From assembly GCA_002968845.1 (NCBI GenBank), contig PVBG01000003.1:393161-457160 (forward strand): a DNA stretch of 64,000 bases, given 5' to 3'. A program made the position numbers and the translations under genes. How positions within the stretch are numbered: position 1 is the stretch's first letter; every line of letters begins with the position of its first letter. Source of the stretch: Neorhizobium tomejilense (GTDB taxonomy: Bacteria > Pseudomonadota > Alphaproteobacteria > Rhizobiales > Rhizobiaceae). Shown in pieces: positions 1 through 9,597 of the stretch. The notes beneath the pieces are model-generated. The model saw only the letters and a program-made list of their open reading frames with translations. It had not been told where the DNA came from and did not search any database.

Positions 1-2966
1 GGGGCGGCAAGGGAAAGTGCATCCTTAACCTCAACGACGTGGAAGCCTACAGCGACGGCCTGATCGCGGTCCTGATCCCCGACGAAGCCGACGATGTCTA
101 TGCGGGACAGCTCCGCAAGGTCTCTGCCATCTTTGGTGACCGCGCCTATGTCAGCCTATGCCTTCGCCGTCGTCCGAACGACAGGCTGCGCCTGCACAAC
201 CTGTCGAACATGGCGTTTCGCCACAAGGTCAAAACGGTCGTCACTAACGACGTGCTGTTCCATGATCCCTCTCGCCGCCAGCTCCAGGATATCGTGACCT
301 GCATCCGCAGCCGCACCACGATCGACAGCGTGGGCTTCGACAGGGAAAGGCATGCCGACAGGTTTCTGAAGGCTCCCGAGGAGATGCATCGTCTGTTTTC
401 CGAGTACCCGGAGGCGCTTGCCCGCACCCGCGAGATCGTTGATCGCTGCAAGTTCGACCTATCTGAACTCCAGTACCAGTATCCGGAGGAGGCGCTAGTT
501 CCCGGTCTCGATGCCCAGCAGTCGCTGACGAAGTTCGCCTGGGAAGGTGCAGCAGAGCGTTATCCCGAAGGCATCCCGGAGAAAGTTCGCAAGGCGATCC
601 TTCATGAACTCGATCTCATCAGGAAGATGTCGTATGCGCCCTACTTTTTGACGGTGTACTCGATCGTTCGCTTCGCCCGCTCGAAGGACATCCTCTGCCA
701 GGGACGCGGGTCCGCCGCCAATTCGGCGGTCTGCTACTGTCTTGGGATCACCAGCATCAATCCCGAGACATCCGACCTGTTGTTCGAGCGCTTCGTGTCG
801 ATGGAGCGCAACGAGCCGCCGGATATCGACGTCGATTTCGAGCACTCCCGCCGCGAGGAGGTCATCCAGTGGATTTACGAGACCTACGGGCGTTCGCGCT
901 CGGCTCTCTGCTCGACCGTCACCCGCTATCGGGCAAAGGGCGCGCTGCGCGATGTCGGGAAAGCGCTCGGGCTCCCTGAGGACCTGATAACGCAATTGTC
1001 GTCCGGGGTCTGGGGCTGGTCGGAAGGCGTCGGGGAGAAGCAGCTCAAAGAGAACAACATGAACACGGCGGATTACCGCCTGAAGCTGGCGCTGGACCTC
1101 GCATCCCAGCTGATGGGCGCGCCGCGGCATCTTGGCCAGCATCCGGGTGGGTTTGTCCTGACACAGGACAGGCTGGACGACCTCGTGCCGATCGAGCCGG
1201 CCAGCATGAAGGACCGCCAGGTCGTCGAGTGGGACAAGGACGACATCGAAGCCCTGAAATTCATGAAGGTCGACGTTCTGGCCCTGGGAATGCTGTCGTG
1301 CATGGCTCGCTCGTTCGAACTCCTGGCTGAACACAAGAACGAGCCGATGAGCCTTGCCGACGTCCCGCAGGAGGATTCGAAGACCTACGCCATGATCCGT
1401 AAGGCCGATACACTCGGGACATTCCAGATCGAGAGCCGTGCCCAGATGGCAATGCTGCCTCGCCTGAAGCCAAGGACGTTCTACGACCTGGTCGTCCAGG
1501 TGGCGATCGTGCGGCCCGGACCGATCCAGGGTGACATGGTTCATCCGTATCTTCGCCGCCGGGAAGGCAAGGAAAAGGTCGAATACCCGACGCCGGATCT
1601 CGAGGCCGTCCTTGGCAAAACCCTCGGCGTTCCGCTGTTCCAGGAGAGCGCCATGAAGGTCGCGATGGTATGCGCGGGCTTTTCGGCGGGAGAGGCCGAC
1701 CAGCTGAGACGGGCCATGGCCACGTTCAAGTTCACGGGCGGGGTCAGCAAGTTCAAGGACAAGCTCGTCGATGGCATGGTGAAGAACGGTTACACCCGCG
1801 AGTTCGCCGAGAAGACATTCACGCAGCTGGAAGGCTTCGGAAGCTACGGCTTCCCGGAGAGCCATGCCGCTTCCTTCGCCCTCATCGCCTATGCGAGCTC
1901 GTGGGTAAAGTGCCATCACCCTGACGTTTTCTGCGCCGCCCTGATCAACAGCCAGCCGATGGGTTTCTATAGCGTCGCGCAGATCGTCACCGACGCCCGT
2001 CAGCATGGCGTCGAAGTCAGGCCCATCTGCGTGAACGCATCACGCTGGGACTGCACCATGGAACGGATCGGCAATTCTGATCGGTTCGCCGTCCGGTTGG
2101 GAATGCGGGTTGTCAAAGGGCTTTCCGAGATTGACGCGGCGCGCATCATCTTGGCCCGCGCCGACCAGCCGTTCGAAAGCGCCGACGACATGTGGCGGCG
2201 GTCGGGGATTCCGACGGCGTCCCTGGTTAAGCTCGCCCACGCGGATGCCTTCCTTCCGTCTCTAGGTCTCGAACGCCGTCAGGCACTGTGGGACATCAAG
2301 GCGATGCGCGACGAGCCGCTGGAGTTATGGGCAGCCGCGGCCGAGCGCGAGGCCGCGACCGTCGCCGAGATGCAGGAGCCCGAAGTCGTCCTGAGATCGA
2401 TGACCGAAGGCAGGGAGGTCGTCGAGGACTATACGAATACCGGACTGACCCTGCGCGCCCACCCGATGTCGTTCCTTCGCAAGGACCTCGAGGGGAAAAA
2501 GATCGTCACCTGCGCCGAGGCGATGGGAGAGCGCGACGGAAGGTGGCTCTGGACGGCGGGGCTGGTTCTCGTGAGGCAGCGGCCCGGATCGGCCAAGGGC
2601 GTGATGTTCCTAACGCTGGAAGACGAGACCGGGATTGTCAACGCCGTCGTGTGGCCGAGCCTCTTCGAACGCCAGCGGCGGGTACTTATGACGGCGTCCA
2701 TGATGGGTATCCATGGCCGTATCCAGCGTGAAGGCGAGGTGGTTCATCTGGTCGCCCAAAAACTTTTCGATTTTTCGGCCGACCTGTCGAGCCTGAGTGA
2801 GCGCGACGGGGACTTCCCGCTACCACATGGCCGCGGAGATCAGGTCAAGCATGGCGGCGGTCCCGATCCACGGGACCACCCGAAGCCCGCAGTGCAGGCG
2901 AGGGACATCTATATCCAGGACCTCCACATCGATACGCTGAAGGTGAAGAGCCGGAACTTTCACTAG
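1..2966 (+). CDS. dnaE2: Error-prone DNA polymerase DnaE2 (ImuC), 5' end missing
   Basis: C-family DNA polymerase alpha-subunit paralogue used in damage-induced mutagenesis, usually with ImuA and ImuB. The frame is open to the left edge (codons from base 3), leaving 987 codons of a protein usually near 1,100 residues, so most of the N-terminal PHP domain is outside the window and a GTG at 39 is not the real start. Visible are the palm motif PPDIDVDFE with its catalytic aspartates, the later aspartate in the [10 protein letters not shown] motif, the [14 protein letters not shown] segment typical of DnaE2, and a C-terminal OB-fold region ([16 protein letters not shown]). It reads toward the Septu-like pair with a 532-bp gap. 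An imuA-imuB pair would be expected just upstream, out of view. The distinction from DnaE1 rests on length and these motifs. Confidence 0.95.
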   Translation, partial: GGKGKCILNLNDVEAYSDGLIAVLIPDEADDVYAGQLRKVSAIFGDRAYVSLCLRRRPNDRLRLHNLSNMAFRHKVKTVVTNDVLFHDPSRRQLQDIVTCIRSRTTIDSVGFDRERHADRFLKAPEEMHRLFSEYPEALARTREIVDRCKFDLSELQYQYPEEALVPGLDAQQSLTKFAWEGAAERYPEGIPEKVRKAILHELDLIRKMSYAPYFLTVYSIVRFARSKDILCQGRGSAANSAVCYCLGITSINPETSDLLFERFVSMERNEPPDIDVDFEHSRREEVIQWIYETYGRSRSALCSTVTRYRAKGALRDVGKALGLPEDLITQLSSGVWGWSEGVGEKQLKENNMNTADYRLKLALDLASQLMGAPRHLGQHPGGFVLTQDRLDDLVPIEPASMKDRQVVEWDKDDIEALKFMKVDVLALGMLSCMARSFELLAEHKNEPMSLADVPQEDSKTYAMIRKADTLGTFQIESRAQMAMLPRLKPRTFYDLVVQVAIVRPGPIQGDMVHPYLRRREGKEKVEYPTPDLEAVLGKTLGVPLFQESAMKVAMVCAGFSAGEADQLRRAMATFKFTGGVSKFKDKLVDGMVKNGYTREFAEKTFTQLEGFGSYGFPESHAASFALIAYASSWVKCHHPDVFCAALINSQPMGFYSVAQIVTDARQHGVEVRPICVNASRWDCTMERIGNSDRFAVRLGMRVVKGLSEIDAARIILARADQPFESADDMWRRSGIPTASLVKLAHADAFLPSLGLERRQALWDIKAMRDEPLELWAAAAEREAATVAEMQEPEVVLRSMTEGREVVEDYTNTGLTLRAHPMSFLRKDLEGKKIVTCAEAMGERDGRWLWTAGLVLVRQRPGSAKGVMFLTLEDETGIVNAVVWPSLFERQRRVLMTASMMGIHGRIQREGEVVHLVAQKLFDFSADLSSLSERDGDFPLPHGRGDQVKHGGGPDPRDHPKPAVQARDIYIQDLHIDTLKVKSRNFH

Positions 2967-3498
2967 TAGGACGGGCGTTTCCAGCGAACTCGTTTCGGTA
3001 TCGGCGCTGAGATGGCGTGAAGGCTTTCAGCTTAGCTTGAAAGCTGTTGTTTCGGCCCCGAAGCGACGAATCTTGCGACAGGAGTGCGCCTTCATCTAGG
3101 TCATTCGGATAGTCTTAACCTTCAACCGAAAGCAGACCTCCGCACCGTCGAGTTGGACAGCACCTAAGAACTACTTTTACGCTATAGCCCACTAAGGCAT
3201 TTCCGTTATGAACCGCAGGTGTCTGCACTCCTGAGGGGTCAATCAGGAGCTGACCGCCTCACTTGTCTCTCTCTTTGAGCGAATCGCCGTTCGGTGCATA
3301 GCGATAGGCGGTAGCGAATATTTCTTGAACCGTCGTGCAGGCAGTCGCGAATCCCCTGTGTCCGAGTTTTGTGGGGCTAGCTGTGTTGCTCAGGCGTCTG
3401 AACGCCGCCCCCTGTGTTAGGGTCACAATGATAAAAACGATCACCTTTTAGTGGTGCTCTCGGTCTGTTATGCAGAGTGTAATTTCGGGGGGTAGCAT
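2967..3498. other. Intergenic gap between dnaE2 and the Septu-like pair
   Basis: No convincing gene in 532 bp; a 61-codon minus frame at 3259-3444 lacks any recognisable family. It holds two small inverted repeats: 3023-3044 (7-bp arms, just after dnaE2) and 3228-3249 (7-bp arms CTCCTGA/TCAGGAG, 8-base loop). The sequence becomes visibly more A/T-rich toward 3400-3500, where the promoter of the next operon should lie. No GTTC-N7-GTTC LexA box was found here. Confidence 0.6.
3023..3053 (+). terminator. Possible dnaE2 terminator hairpin
   Basis: Inverted repeat GCTTTCA/TGAAAGC with an 8-base loop about 57 bp after the dnaE2 stop, followed by the T-containing tract TGTTGTTT. The stem is short and the T-run is interrupted, so this is a weak call. 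Confidence 0.35.
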
Positions 3499-5028
3499 AT
3501 GATTTTCAACGTGATTTCAAGAGCTCAGGCAATTCCGCAAAAAGGATTGAACGAGGCTTACCTTCGCATCGACCACTGGAACGATTTCAGCTTCGTAACG
3601 ATGTTCGAAGTTGTCTTATTCGATGAAAACGGAACTAAGCATCAGCTCGGCAATGTTAAAATTGGTTTTGTTGAGCAAACGAAGCAAACGGCCACCCATT
3701 CGGTGTTGAGTTCCACCTTCGAGGAATTGGATGAAAAGTTCTTCTCACTCGGGGATGACGTTGCCTATTACAAGATAATAGCTGAGCAACTCACGGAAAC
3801 ATGCAGAACATCGTATCTAAAAGCGCTGCGAGATGTCGCTTATGCAGAGGTCGCCCTGGAGAGGGCAACCGGCCAAGAGGTTTTCAGGGTTTCGCTGCTT
3901 CGGTCCGTGAGCATGACGGCGGTGACCGGACAATATAGGCGGATTCTCGATGGCGGTGCGGAATTAACCGACTTCAACTTTGGTTACGAGCGCCCGAAAG
4001 ACGAGAGGTACGCCGGCATCGACTTGGAGTTCAAGGTAACCGCCAGTTCCAAGCCCAACACCAATGTTCACGCGATCATTGGGCGAAACGGTGTAGGGAA
4101 GACAACGCTTCTGAACGACATGATCGATGCGATCATGGAACGCCCTGACAGGAAGGGCGGCTTCTACCTTCGAGACCTGTTTGGCACGATAGCCACCCCG
4201 GACAGATATTTCGCGGGACTGGTATCTGTCTCCTTCAGTGCATTCGATCCGTTTGACCCACCGCAGGAACAGGCGGATCCCGAACTTGGAACGCGCTATT
4301 CATATATCGGGCTCAAGCAAGAGGGCCAAAGTTCAGGTCAGCTCAAGACACTCGCCATGCTTCGAGATGAGTGCGTTGCCAGCATCGGCGAATGTTTTGC
4401 TGACCGAAACAAACGAGCTCGTTGGATAAGGGCTCTTTCAACGCTCGAGTCCGACGAAAACTTCAAGCGGATGGATCTCAAGACGCTAGCCATAAATGAC
4501 GACTGGGGACAGGCTGCGAAGTCGTGGGTTGCCCGCATGAGTGCCGGGCATGCGGTTGTGCTTCTGACTATTTCAAAGTTGGTCGCCCGTGTCGAAGAAA
4601 AGACGGTGGTTTTGCTCGATGAGCCTGAAACCCATCTTCATCCGCCGTTGCTTTCGGCATTCACGCGAACATTGAGTCAACTGCTCCAAGACAGAAATGG
4701 GCTTGCAATTGTCGCTACCCATTCCCCAGTGGTCCTGCAGGAAGTTCCCAAGTCGTGCGTCTGGGTGATTAGCCGCGCCGGTCTCGCGCTCAAACGAGCA
4801 CGTCCGCGCATTGAAACCTTCGGCGAGAACGTAGGCGTCCTTACACGAGAGGTATTCGGTCTCGAGGTATCGAAGTCGGGCTTTCATTCTCTACTCGCTA
4901 AAGACGTCGAGACCGGCAAAAGCTATGAGGAAATCGTCCTCGAGTACGATGGTCAACTGGGTCTGGAGGCAAGGGGCATTCTTCGTGCGCTGGTAGCCGA
5001 ACCCCAGGCCGGAGTGCAATCCGAATGA
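3499..5028 (+). CDS. Septu-like AAA/ABC-type ATPase (PtuA-like)
   Basis: A 509-residue ATPase of the OLD/ABC-like AAA group. Walker A GRNGVGKTT lies at residues 195-203, Walker B LLDEPE with D374/E375, and a switch histidine in ATHSP at about H408; SAGH before the Walker B replaces a canonical ABC signature. About 190 residues precede Walker A with no recognisable ATPase motif, which is long for this family. The ATG at 3499 follows a GGGGGG ribosome site. Its last four bases overlap the next gene's start (ATGA at 5025), so the two are translationally coupled. An ATPase coupled to an HNH nuclease is the layout of Septu anti-phage systems (PtuA/PtuB). Naming it Septu is inference from layout and motifs; no reverse transcriptase or third gene is present. 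Base composition is more A/T-rich than the neighbours, consistent with recent transfer. Confidence 0.75.
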   Translation: MIFNVISRAQAIPQKGLNEAYLRIDHWNDFSFVTMFEVVLFDENGTKHQLGNVKIGFVEQTKQTATHSVLSSTFEELDEKFFSLGDDVAYYKIIAEQLTETCRTSYLKALRDVAYAEVALERATGQEVFRVSLLRSVSMTAVTGQYRRILDGGAELTDFNFGYERPKDERYAGIDLEFKVTASSKPNTNVHAIIGRNGVGKTTLLNDMIDAIMERPDRKGGFYLRDLFGTIATPDRYFAGLVSVSFSAFDPFDPPQEQADPELGTRYSYIGLKQEGQSSGQLKTLAMLRDECVASIGECFADRNKRARWIRALSTLESDENFKRMDLKTLAINDDWGQAAKSWVARMSAGHAVVLLTISKLVARVEEKTVVLLDEPETHLHPPLLSAFTRTLSQLLQDRNGLAIVATHSPVVLQEVPKSCVWVISRAGLALKRARPRIETFGENVGVLTREVFGLEVSKSGFHSLLAKDVETGKSYEEIVLEYDGQLGLEARGILRALVAEPQAGVQSE

Positions 5029-5918
5029 GGCCGCTGAACCGTCCTGAGTACAATCCGCTCGATGTATTTTTTCAATGCGTCGCCGAAATAGGTGAAGCCG
5101 ATCGCCAAAAGCCTTTCTTCGAGAATCAAGAACACATATCTCAATCGGTCGTCGATTTCGAAGCGGCCACTGCGACGAGGAGCTGGCATGCCCTGCCACG
5201 TGTCGGGCGAGGGCACCCCGAGGTGGTGATAAGGGGCACATTGACCAAGGGCGACCTGGTATCCCTTTATGGAGATTGCCTCGTGGGCGGTGCCGAAGCG
5301 AGGGAGTTGTACGACGCGCTGCTCGTATCCTCGGACGAGAAATGTCCCTTCTGCGGCGGGATCGGTCAGGTCCACACGTTGGACCATTACCTCCCGAAAT
5401 CCAATTTTCCGATCTACTCGGTGCTGCCGGACAACCTTGTTCCGTGCTGCCGCGATTGCAATACAGGTAAGATGAGCTCGTTCGCTACGCAGCAGAGCGA
5501 GCAGACCCTTCATCCTTATCTGGACGAAACCAAGTTTTTTACGGAGCGATGGGTTCACGCCAGGGTCTGCCAGACAACGCCGATCTCGATCGAGTATTTT
5601 TGTTCACCGCCGGAGGAATGGCCGGAGATCGACAAGCTTCGAGCAAAGAGCCACTTCGATCAATACAACCTGGCACGCCGGTATAAAATCCAAGCGGGGG
5701 CAGAACTGGCACGCGTAATCCATTCGAGAATGAAGAGCCTTCGGGTTTTAAGTCCGGCACAATTCGCCGAGCATCTCGGTGACCATGCCGATGACAGCGG
5801 CTATGACCTCAATGGGTGGACCAGGACGATGTACTGGGCGCTTCGACGAAGCCTTTGGTTTTGTGGTGCCGACTTCAATGAGCCGCCGGGACAGGCTCAG
5901 GCCGAAGCCGTCGCGTAG
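5025..5918 (+). CDS. HNH endonuclease, Septu-like effector (PtuB-like)
   Basis: A 297-residue protein with a zinc-bound HNH nuclease core at residues 107-149: the CPFC pair (C107, C110), LDHYLPKS with D120/H121 as the likely general-base region, and the second pair in CCRDCN (C142, C145) followed by K149. The first about 100 and last about 150 residues match nothing I recognise. The start codon overlaps the stop of the ATPase gene (ATGA), so the pair is almost certainly one operon. In Septu systems the ATPase holds the HNH protein and licenses nucleic-acid cleavage on phage infection; that role here is inferred. At 297 residues it is somewhat long for PtuB, so it may define a subtype. All zinc and HNH residues are present, so it should be active. 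Confidence 0.8.
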   Translation: MRPLNRPEYNPLDVFFQCVAEIGEADRQKPFFENQEHISQSVVDFEAATATRSWHALPRVGRGHPEVVIRGTLTKGDLVSLYGDCLVGGAEARELYDALLVSSDEKCPFCGGIGQVHTLDHYLPKSNFPIYSVLPDNLVPCCRDCNTGKMSSFATQQSEQTLHPYLDETKFFTERWVHARVCQTTPISIEYFCSPPEEWPEIDKLRAKSHFDQYNLARRYKIQAGAELARVIHSRMKSLRVLSPAQFAEHLGDHADDSGYDLNGWTRTMYWALRRSLWFCGADFNEPPGQAQAEAVA

Positions 5919-6863
5919 CGTCAGCTATCGTTACGTGCGCCAGACTTGCGAGTGCAGTCCAGCAACTCGCGGAGTGGACTTTTCCCCTGAAATCAACAGT
6001 CGCGTGAGAATCTTGGATGCCTTGATTTATCTCGGCGATCAGGGAAGCTGGCGCTGGAACGAACAGAAACCTTCAGAAGGATTATGGTTAACTCGGAGAA
6101 GGCAAGGTTCGTTGTAACGATGATCGAGGTGCGCTCGTAGAGCCTGCTGATCAGATGGAACAGGAGCTGACGCCAGCTTGGGCAAAATGGCAAATGGCCG
6201 AGTTCGGCAAGGATGATGAAGTCGAGACGGTTGAGATCGTGTAAACCGGCCGTCTGAATTCCGAGGAACTCCCGCCAGTTTGAGCCGACAGCGGTCGTCG
6301 GCACCACGGTGGTATGGCCGCTGTCGTCTATTACGCTCCAGAAGCGGTCAGACTGCTGTCGGCCCTTCAAACCGGACATCGGGCGAAGTTTTTACGCTTT
6401 GGGTTTACTTCCAACATCAGGGCCACCCACGAACTCGCCGTCAACGCGGCGGTACATGAGCTTCGCCCAGGTTTGGTGACAGCCTTAGTGTCGTCTGGAA
6501 GAAGAAGTATGACTCAGGTGGGTTACCGATGTCGTTCGGCGTCGTCCTGGCCAACGTTACGGTCGAGAACCAGTCCTGCGGCCACGTGATAGGGGAAGTG
6601 CCACCGAAACGTCCCACGCCTCGGCGATGGGGTCCGATCGACGCAGGGCGAAGGGGAGAGAATGCCAAGTCCCAGGAGAGCCTGGTCTGGCTGCCGGCGT
6701 TGAGGTGAGGGAGGCCCAAAAGCCAAGATTCACGACGGCTTCGGACAGGTCAAAGAAGCCGGACCCTATCAACGATCCTGAAGAAAAGCGCGTTCGAGAC
6801 CTCGCCAAATCCGACACCATTCTCATGATCCGGAACATTCGACCATCCGGTGCATTAGCATCC
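5919..6863. other. Degenerate spacer containing an IS21 remnant
   Basis: About 945 bp between the HNH gene and the receiver gene. Only a short istB fragment (6089-6238, minus) is recognisable. Longer open frames at 5779-6117 (+), 6314-6589 (+), 6441-6719 (-) and 6557-6937 (-) show no family motif and overlap each other, so I do not call them genes. The receiver frame itself is open back to 6627, but its residues before 6864 do not look like receiver sequence. Confidence 0.6.
6089..6238 (-). pseudogene. Remnant of istB (IS21-family transposition ATPase)
   Basis: On the minus strand, about 50 codons encode a segment that matches the IstB helper ATPase: LDFIILAELGHLPF followed by LLFHLISRLYERTS and IVTTNLAFSE. 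In intact IstB the first motif is the Walker B strand (LDELGYLPF); here the aspartate has become alanine (ILAELG). No Walker A region, no downstream half and no istA are found nearby, so this is a decayed scrap of an IS21 element. It marks past insertion-sequence activity in the island between the Septu-like pair and the signalling genes. Confidence 0.75.
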
Positions 6864-7259
6864 ATGGATGAAGCTGAATTTGCCAGGCTGAACGAGCCTA
6901 TCGCTCTCGTCGTTGATGACGAACCCCTGATCCTCATGGATACTGCGGATATGATCGCTGACGAGGGCTACGCCATCGTCGAAGCGAGGACCGCTGACGA
7001 GGCTTTCGAGTTCCTTACCCGATACTCCTCCCTCCAGTTGCTGTTCACCGACGTTCAGACCCCCGGACATCTTGACGGCTTCGATCTAGCTCGCAAGGTG
7101 GCCGACCGTTGGCCACATATCTGCGTCATAGTCGCGTCAGGTGCGGCCAAGCCGAAGCCTGGGGACATCCCTGAGAACGCCACATTCATCTCAAAGCCCT
7201 TCAGCGCCCGGCTCGTACACGACGTGCTGAGAGAACGATGCGTCTCGACAACGCCGTAG
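6864..7259 (+). CDS. Single-domain response regulator (receiver)
   Basis: A stand-alone CheY-like receiver of 131 residues from the ATG at 6864. Motifs seen: the acidic cluster VVDDEP, the phospho-acceptor strand LLFTDVQTPG, and the conserved lysine in FISKPF near the C-terminus. No output domain follows, so it probably acts by phosphotransfer or protein contact. An ATG at 6825 in the same frame is an alternative start; neither has a strong ribosome site. It lies 88 bp before an RsbQ-like hydrolase and a histidine kinase on the same strand, so that kinase is its likely partner. In rhizobia such receivers of the FixJ/CpdR type often modulate stress signalling, but nothing here fixes its output. 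Confidence 0.85.
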   Translation: MDEAEFARLNEPIALVVDDEPLILMDTADMIADEGYAIVEARTADEAFEFLTRYSSLQLLFTDVQTPGHLDGFDLARKVADRWPHICVIVASGAAKPKPGDIPENATFISKPFSARLVHDVLRERCVSTTP

Positions 7260-7347
7260 CGGCAGACAGCTTATGCCTGCGATGCCTCACATCTCAGGTG
7301 CATTTTCGCGCGGACCTGTTACGTTGCCGCGACGCTCAGGGGGTGGA

Positions 7348-8136
7348 ATGTCGGTCATTCGGCGTAACAACGTTGTGGTCTCCGGACATGGAGAAAAGGC
7401 AATCGTCTTTTCACACGGTTTCGGGTGCGACCAGAATATGTGGCGGTTCGTTGCTCCAGAATTCGAAACCCGTTTCCAGACCGTACTGTTTGACCACGTC
7501 GGTGCGGGCAAATCAGATCTCGGCGCATATGATCCTGAAAAATACGGCGACCTTCACGGCTATGCCGAGGACCTCGTGGAAATCGGCGAGGCGCTTGGCC
7601 TGAAACAGGCTGTATTCGTGGGCCACTCGGTGAGCGCAATGATCGGCGCTCTGGCATCCCTCAAAGCTCCTGACATGTTCGAGGCGCTTGTGATGGTCGG
7701 CCCGTCGCCCCGCTATATCGACGACATTGGCTATAAAGGAGGCTTCAGCCCGGCAGATATTGAGGAATTGCTCGCTTCGCTCGCGGACAATCACATGGGT
7801 TGGTCGATAGCGATGGCTCCAGCGATCATGGGAAACTCGGACCGCCCCGAACTCGGGCAGGAGCTTGCCGACAGCTTCTGCAGGACCGATCCCGCGATCG
7901 CGAAGGCATTCGCACGGGTGACCTTCACTTCCGACAATCGCGCCGACCTGCCGCGGGTGACGGCGAGAACGCTCATACTCCAGTGCAAGGATGACATCAT
8001 CGCATCAGAAGCAATCGGCGAGTATGTACGCGACCATATCCCGGGAAGCAGGCTGGTCGTCCTTGACGCGACTGGTCACTGCCCAAATCTCTCGGCTCCT
8101 CGCGAGGTCGTCGCCGCCATCCAGGATTTCGTCTAG
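7348..8136 (+). CDS. RsbQ-like alpha/beta hydrolase
   Basis: A 262-residue alpha/beta hydrolase. Its sequence and size resemble Bacillus RsbQ and the plant KAI2/D14 receptors: oxyanion-region FSHGFGCDQNMW near residue 21, nucleophile S94 in VGHSVSAM, acid around D215/D216, and H244 in DATGHCPN. The ATG at 7348 follows a GGGGGTGGA ribosome site; a longer frame back to 7273 has none. The next gene, a PAS histidine kinase, starts 7 bases after its stop. In Bacillus, RsbQ is needed with the PAS phosphatase RsbP for energy-stress signalling, probably by handling a small ligand for the PAS domain. Here the PAS domain is on a kinase, so I infer an analogous hydrolase-PAS sensory pair. The substrate is unknown. 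Confidence 0.85.
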   Translation: MSVIRRNNVVVSGHGEKAIVFSHGFGCDQNMWRFVAPEFETRFQTVLFDHVGAGKSDLGAYDPEKYGDLHGYAEDLVEIGEALGLKQAVFVGHSVSAMIGALASLKAPDMFEALVMVGPSPRYIDDIGYKGGFSPADIEELLASLADNHMGWSIAMAPAIMGNSDRPELGQELADSFCRTDPAIAKAFARVTFTSDNRADLPRVTARTLILQCKDDIIASEAIGEYVRDHIPGSRLVVLDATGHCPNLSAPREVVAAIQDFV

Positions 8137-8143
8137 GCAGCCG

Positions 8144-9274
8144 ATGGACCACGATACCGATTTCCGCGATCTGTTCGACAACGCACCGTGTGGATACCTT
8201 GTTCTGAACGACAAGGGCCGCATCGTGCTCGTAAACGAGACGCTCCGAATATGGCTCGATCTGGTGGACGACGAGCTTCTAGGCAAACGCCTGCTCGATC
8301 TCCTGCCCGTGGCGGGCCGTGTTTTCTACGAAACTCATTTCGCACCCCTCTTGCGCATGCAGGGTTTTTTCCATGAGGTCGCGCTAGATGTGGTCCGGAG
8401 AGACGGTACGAGGCTGCCTGTCCTTGCCAATGCCACTCAGCGCGTCGATGCAGATGGCGAAGTCAAGGAAACCAGGATCGCTCTCTTCCAGGCGACGAGC
8501 CGACGCAAATATGAGCGGGAACTATTCGAAGCAAACGAGGCCGGTGACCAGGCACGGAAGGAAATCGAGACCCTCAATAAGGCCCTGACCGAAACAGGCC
8601 GCCTGCGCGACGAATTCATCGCCATCCTCGGGCACGATCTCCGGAACCCAGTCGCTGCTATCGGAGGCGGCATGCGCATTCTGTCAAAAGAGGACCTCAG
8701 TTCAAGAGGTCAGCAGGTCGTCCGACTGATCGATGGCAGCGTTGCCCGCATGGGCAGACTGATCGATGACGTACTTGACCTGACCCGTGGTCGAATGGGT
8801 GGCGGCCTTACGATCTCCCGTAAGGTCGAAGAGGACCTTTCCCTCCACCTCAAGCAAGTCGTGGCGGAGCTTTCTACTGGGAGCGGCAGACGCATCGACG
8901 TCGAGATTGACCTGCCTGAACCAGTGCTCGTGGATGCCGGACGCATTGACCAACTGGTCTCGAACCTTCTCGGGAACGCACTATCTCATGGAGCGGAAGA
9001 CAAACCCGTCGGGCTGTCGGCACGAGTGGCTGGACATGACCTGGTCATTTCTGTCTCCAACGGCGGCGACCCAATCCCGCCCGAGACGATTGGCCGCCTG
9101 TTTCAACCTTTTTTTCGAGGAGGTGACGCTGCGGGACGTCACGAGCAAGGCCTCGGGCTCGGTCTTCATATCGCCTCCGAGATCGCAAAGGCACATGGCG
9201 GAACGCTCTCGGTGTCGTCCTCCGCCGAGAAAACAACATTTGAGTTTCGCATGCCGATCGGTGCGGAAAACTGA
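8144..9274 (+). CDS. PAS-domain sensor histidine kinase
   Basis: A 376-residue soluble kinase. A PAS domain spans about residues 6-115 (LFDNAPCGYLVLNDKGRIV onward, with a PAC-like end). A coiled linker leads to the dimerisation/phosphoacceptor helix with H164 in ILGHDLRNP, then the HATPase domain: N-box NLLGNALSHG and G-box QGLGLGLHIASEI. No membrane segment is seen, so it senses a cytoplasmic cue. The ATG at 8144 was chosen because the PAS fold begins directly after it; the frame extends to 7991 but that part overlaps the hydrolase gene. It sits 7 bases after the RsbQ-like gene and 9 bases before a small unknown gene, so the three are very probably co-transcribed. The upstream receiver is its likely phosphate acceptor. 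Confidence 0.9.
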   Translation: MDHDTDFRDLFDNAPCGYLVLNDKGRIVLVNETLRIWLDLVDDELLGKRLLDLLPVAGRVFYETHFAPLLRMQGFFHEVALDVVRRDGTRLPVLANATQRVDADGEVKETRIALFQATSRRKYERELFEANEAGDQARKEIETLNKALTETGRLRDEFIAILGHDLRNPVAAIGGGMRILSKEDLSSRGQQVVRLIDGSVARMGRLIDDVLDLTRGRMGGGLTISRKVEEDLSLHLKQVVAELSTGSGRRIDVEIDLPEPVLVDAGRIDQLVSNLLGNALSHGAEDKPVGLSARVAGHDLVISVSNGGDPIPPETIGRLFQPFFRGGDAAGRHEQGLGLGLHIASEIAKAHGGTLSVSSSAEKTTFEFRMPIGAEN

Positions 9275-9283
9275 AGGTGCGCG

Positions 9284-9589
9284 GTGACGAGGGTAACCGA
9301 CTTCATTTCCGAGCTCGTCCAAGCCGCTAACACCCTCCCTTCGTTGGCTCCATCCGAGCGTCGGCGGCTGATCGAACGGGGCATCTCGACCGTGCAGGCC
9401 CAGAGAGAGCTACTGCACGTCAATGGAAACATGGTCGTAATCCAGCCCGGGTTCATGTCGGACATGCCAACGCTTGCCGAGATGGCGGGGGACAACGAGG
9501 TCGTAGATGTCCTCGTGAGCGCCGGGATGCTGATGCTCGCCGGGGAGATCAGGCGTCTGCGCATCCTCTGTAACGTGGACGGAGACTAG
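9284..9589 (+). CDS. Small protein of unknown function
   Basis: A 101-residue frame starting with GTG at 9284, nine bases after the kinase stop, with GAAGG just before it. The protein looks largely helical, with an acidic and hydrophobic C-terminal half (MPTLAEMAGDNEVVDVLV) and no cysteine motif, membrane segment or signal peptide. I do not recognise the family. Its position at the end of the hydrolase-kinase cluster suggests a role in that signalling unit, by context only. Its 3' end abuts the LexA box that controls the following SRAP genes. Confidence 0.6.
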   Translation: MTRVTDFISELVQAANTLPSLAPSERRRLIERGISTVQAQRELLHVNGNMVVIQPGFMSDMPTLAEMAGDNEVVDVLVSAGMLMLAGEIRRLRILCNVDGD

Positions 9590-9597
9590 TTCCCGTT

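Noticed and set aside
495..2006. 503-codon minus-strand open frame
   Set aside because: It is antisense to dnaE2 and reflects the codon bias of a GC-rich gene; no family motif is visible.
3499..5918. Retron or Gabija-type system as an alternative to Septu
   Set aside because: No reverse transcriptase gene, msr-like RNA or UvrD-type helicase is next to the pair.
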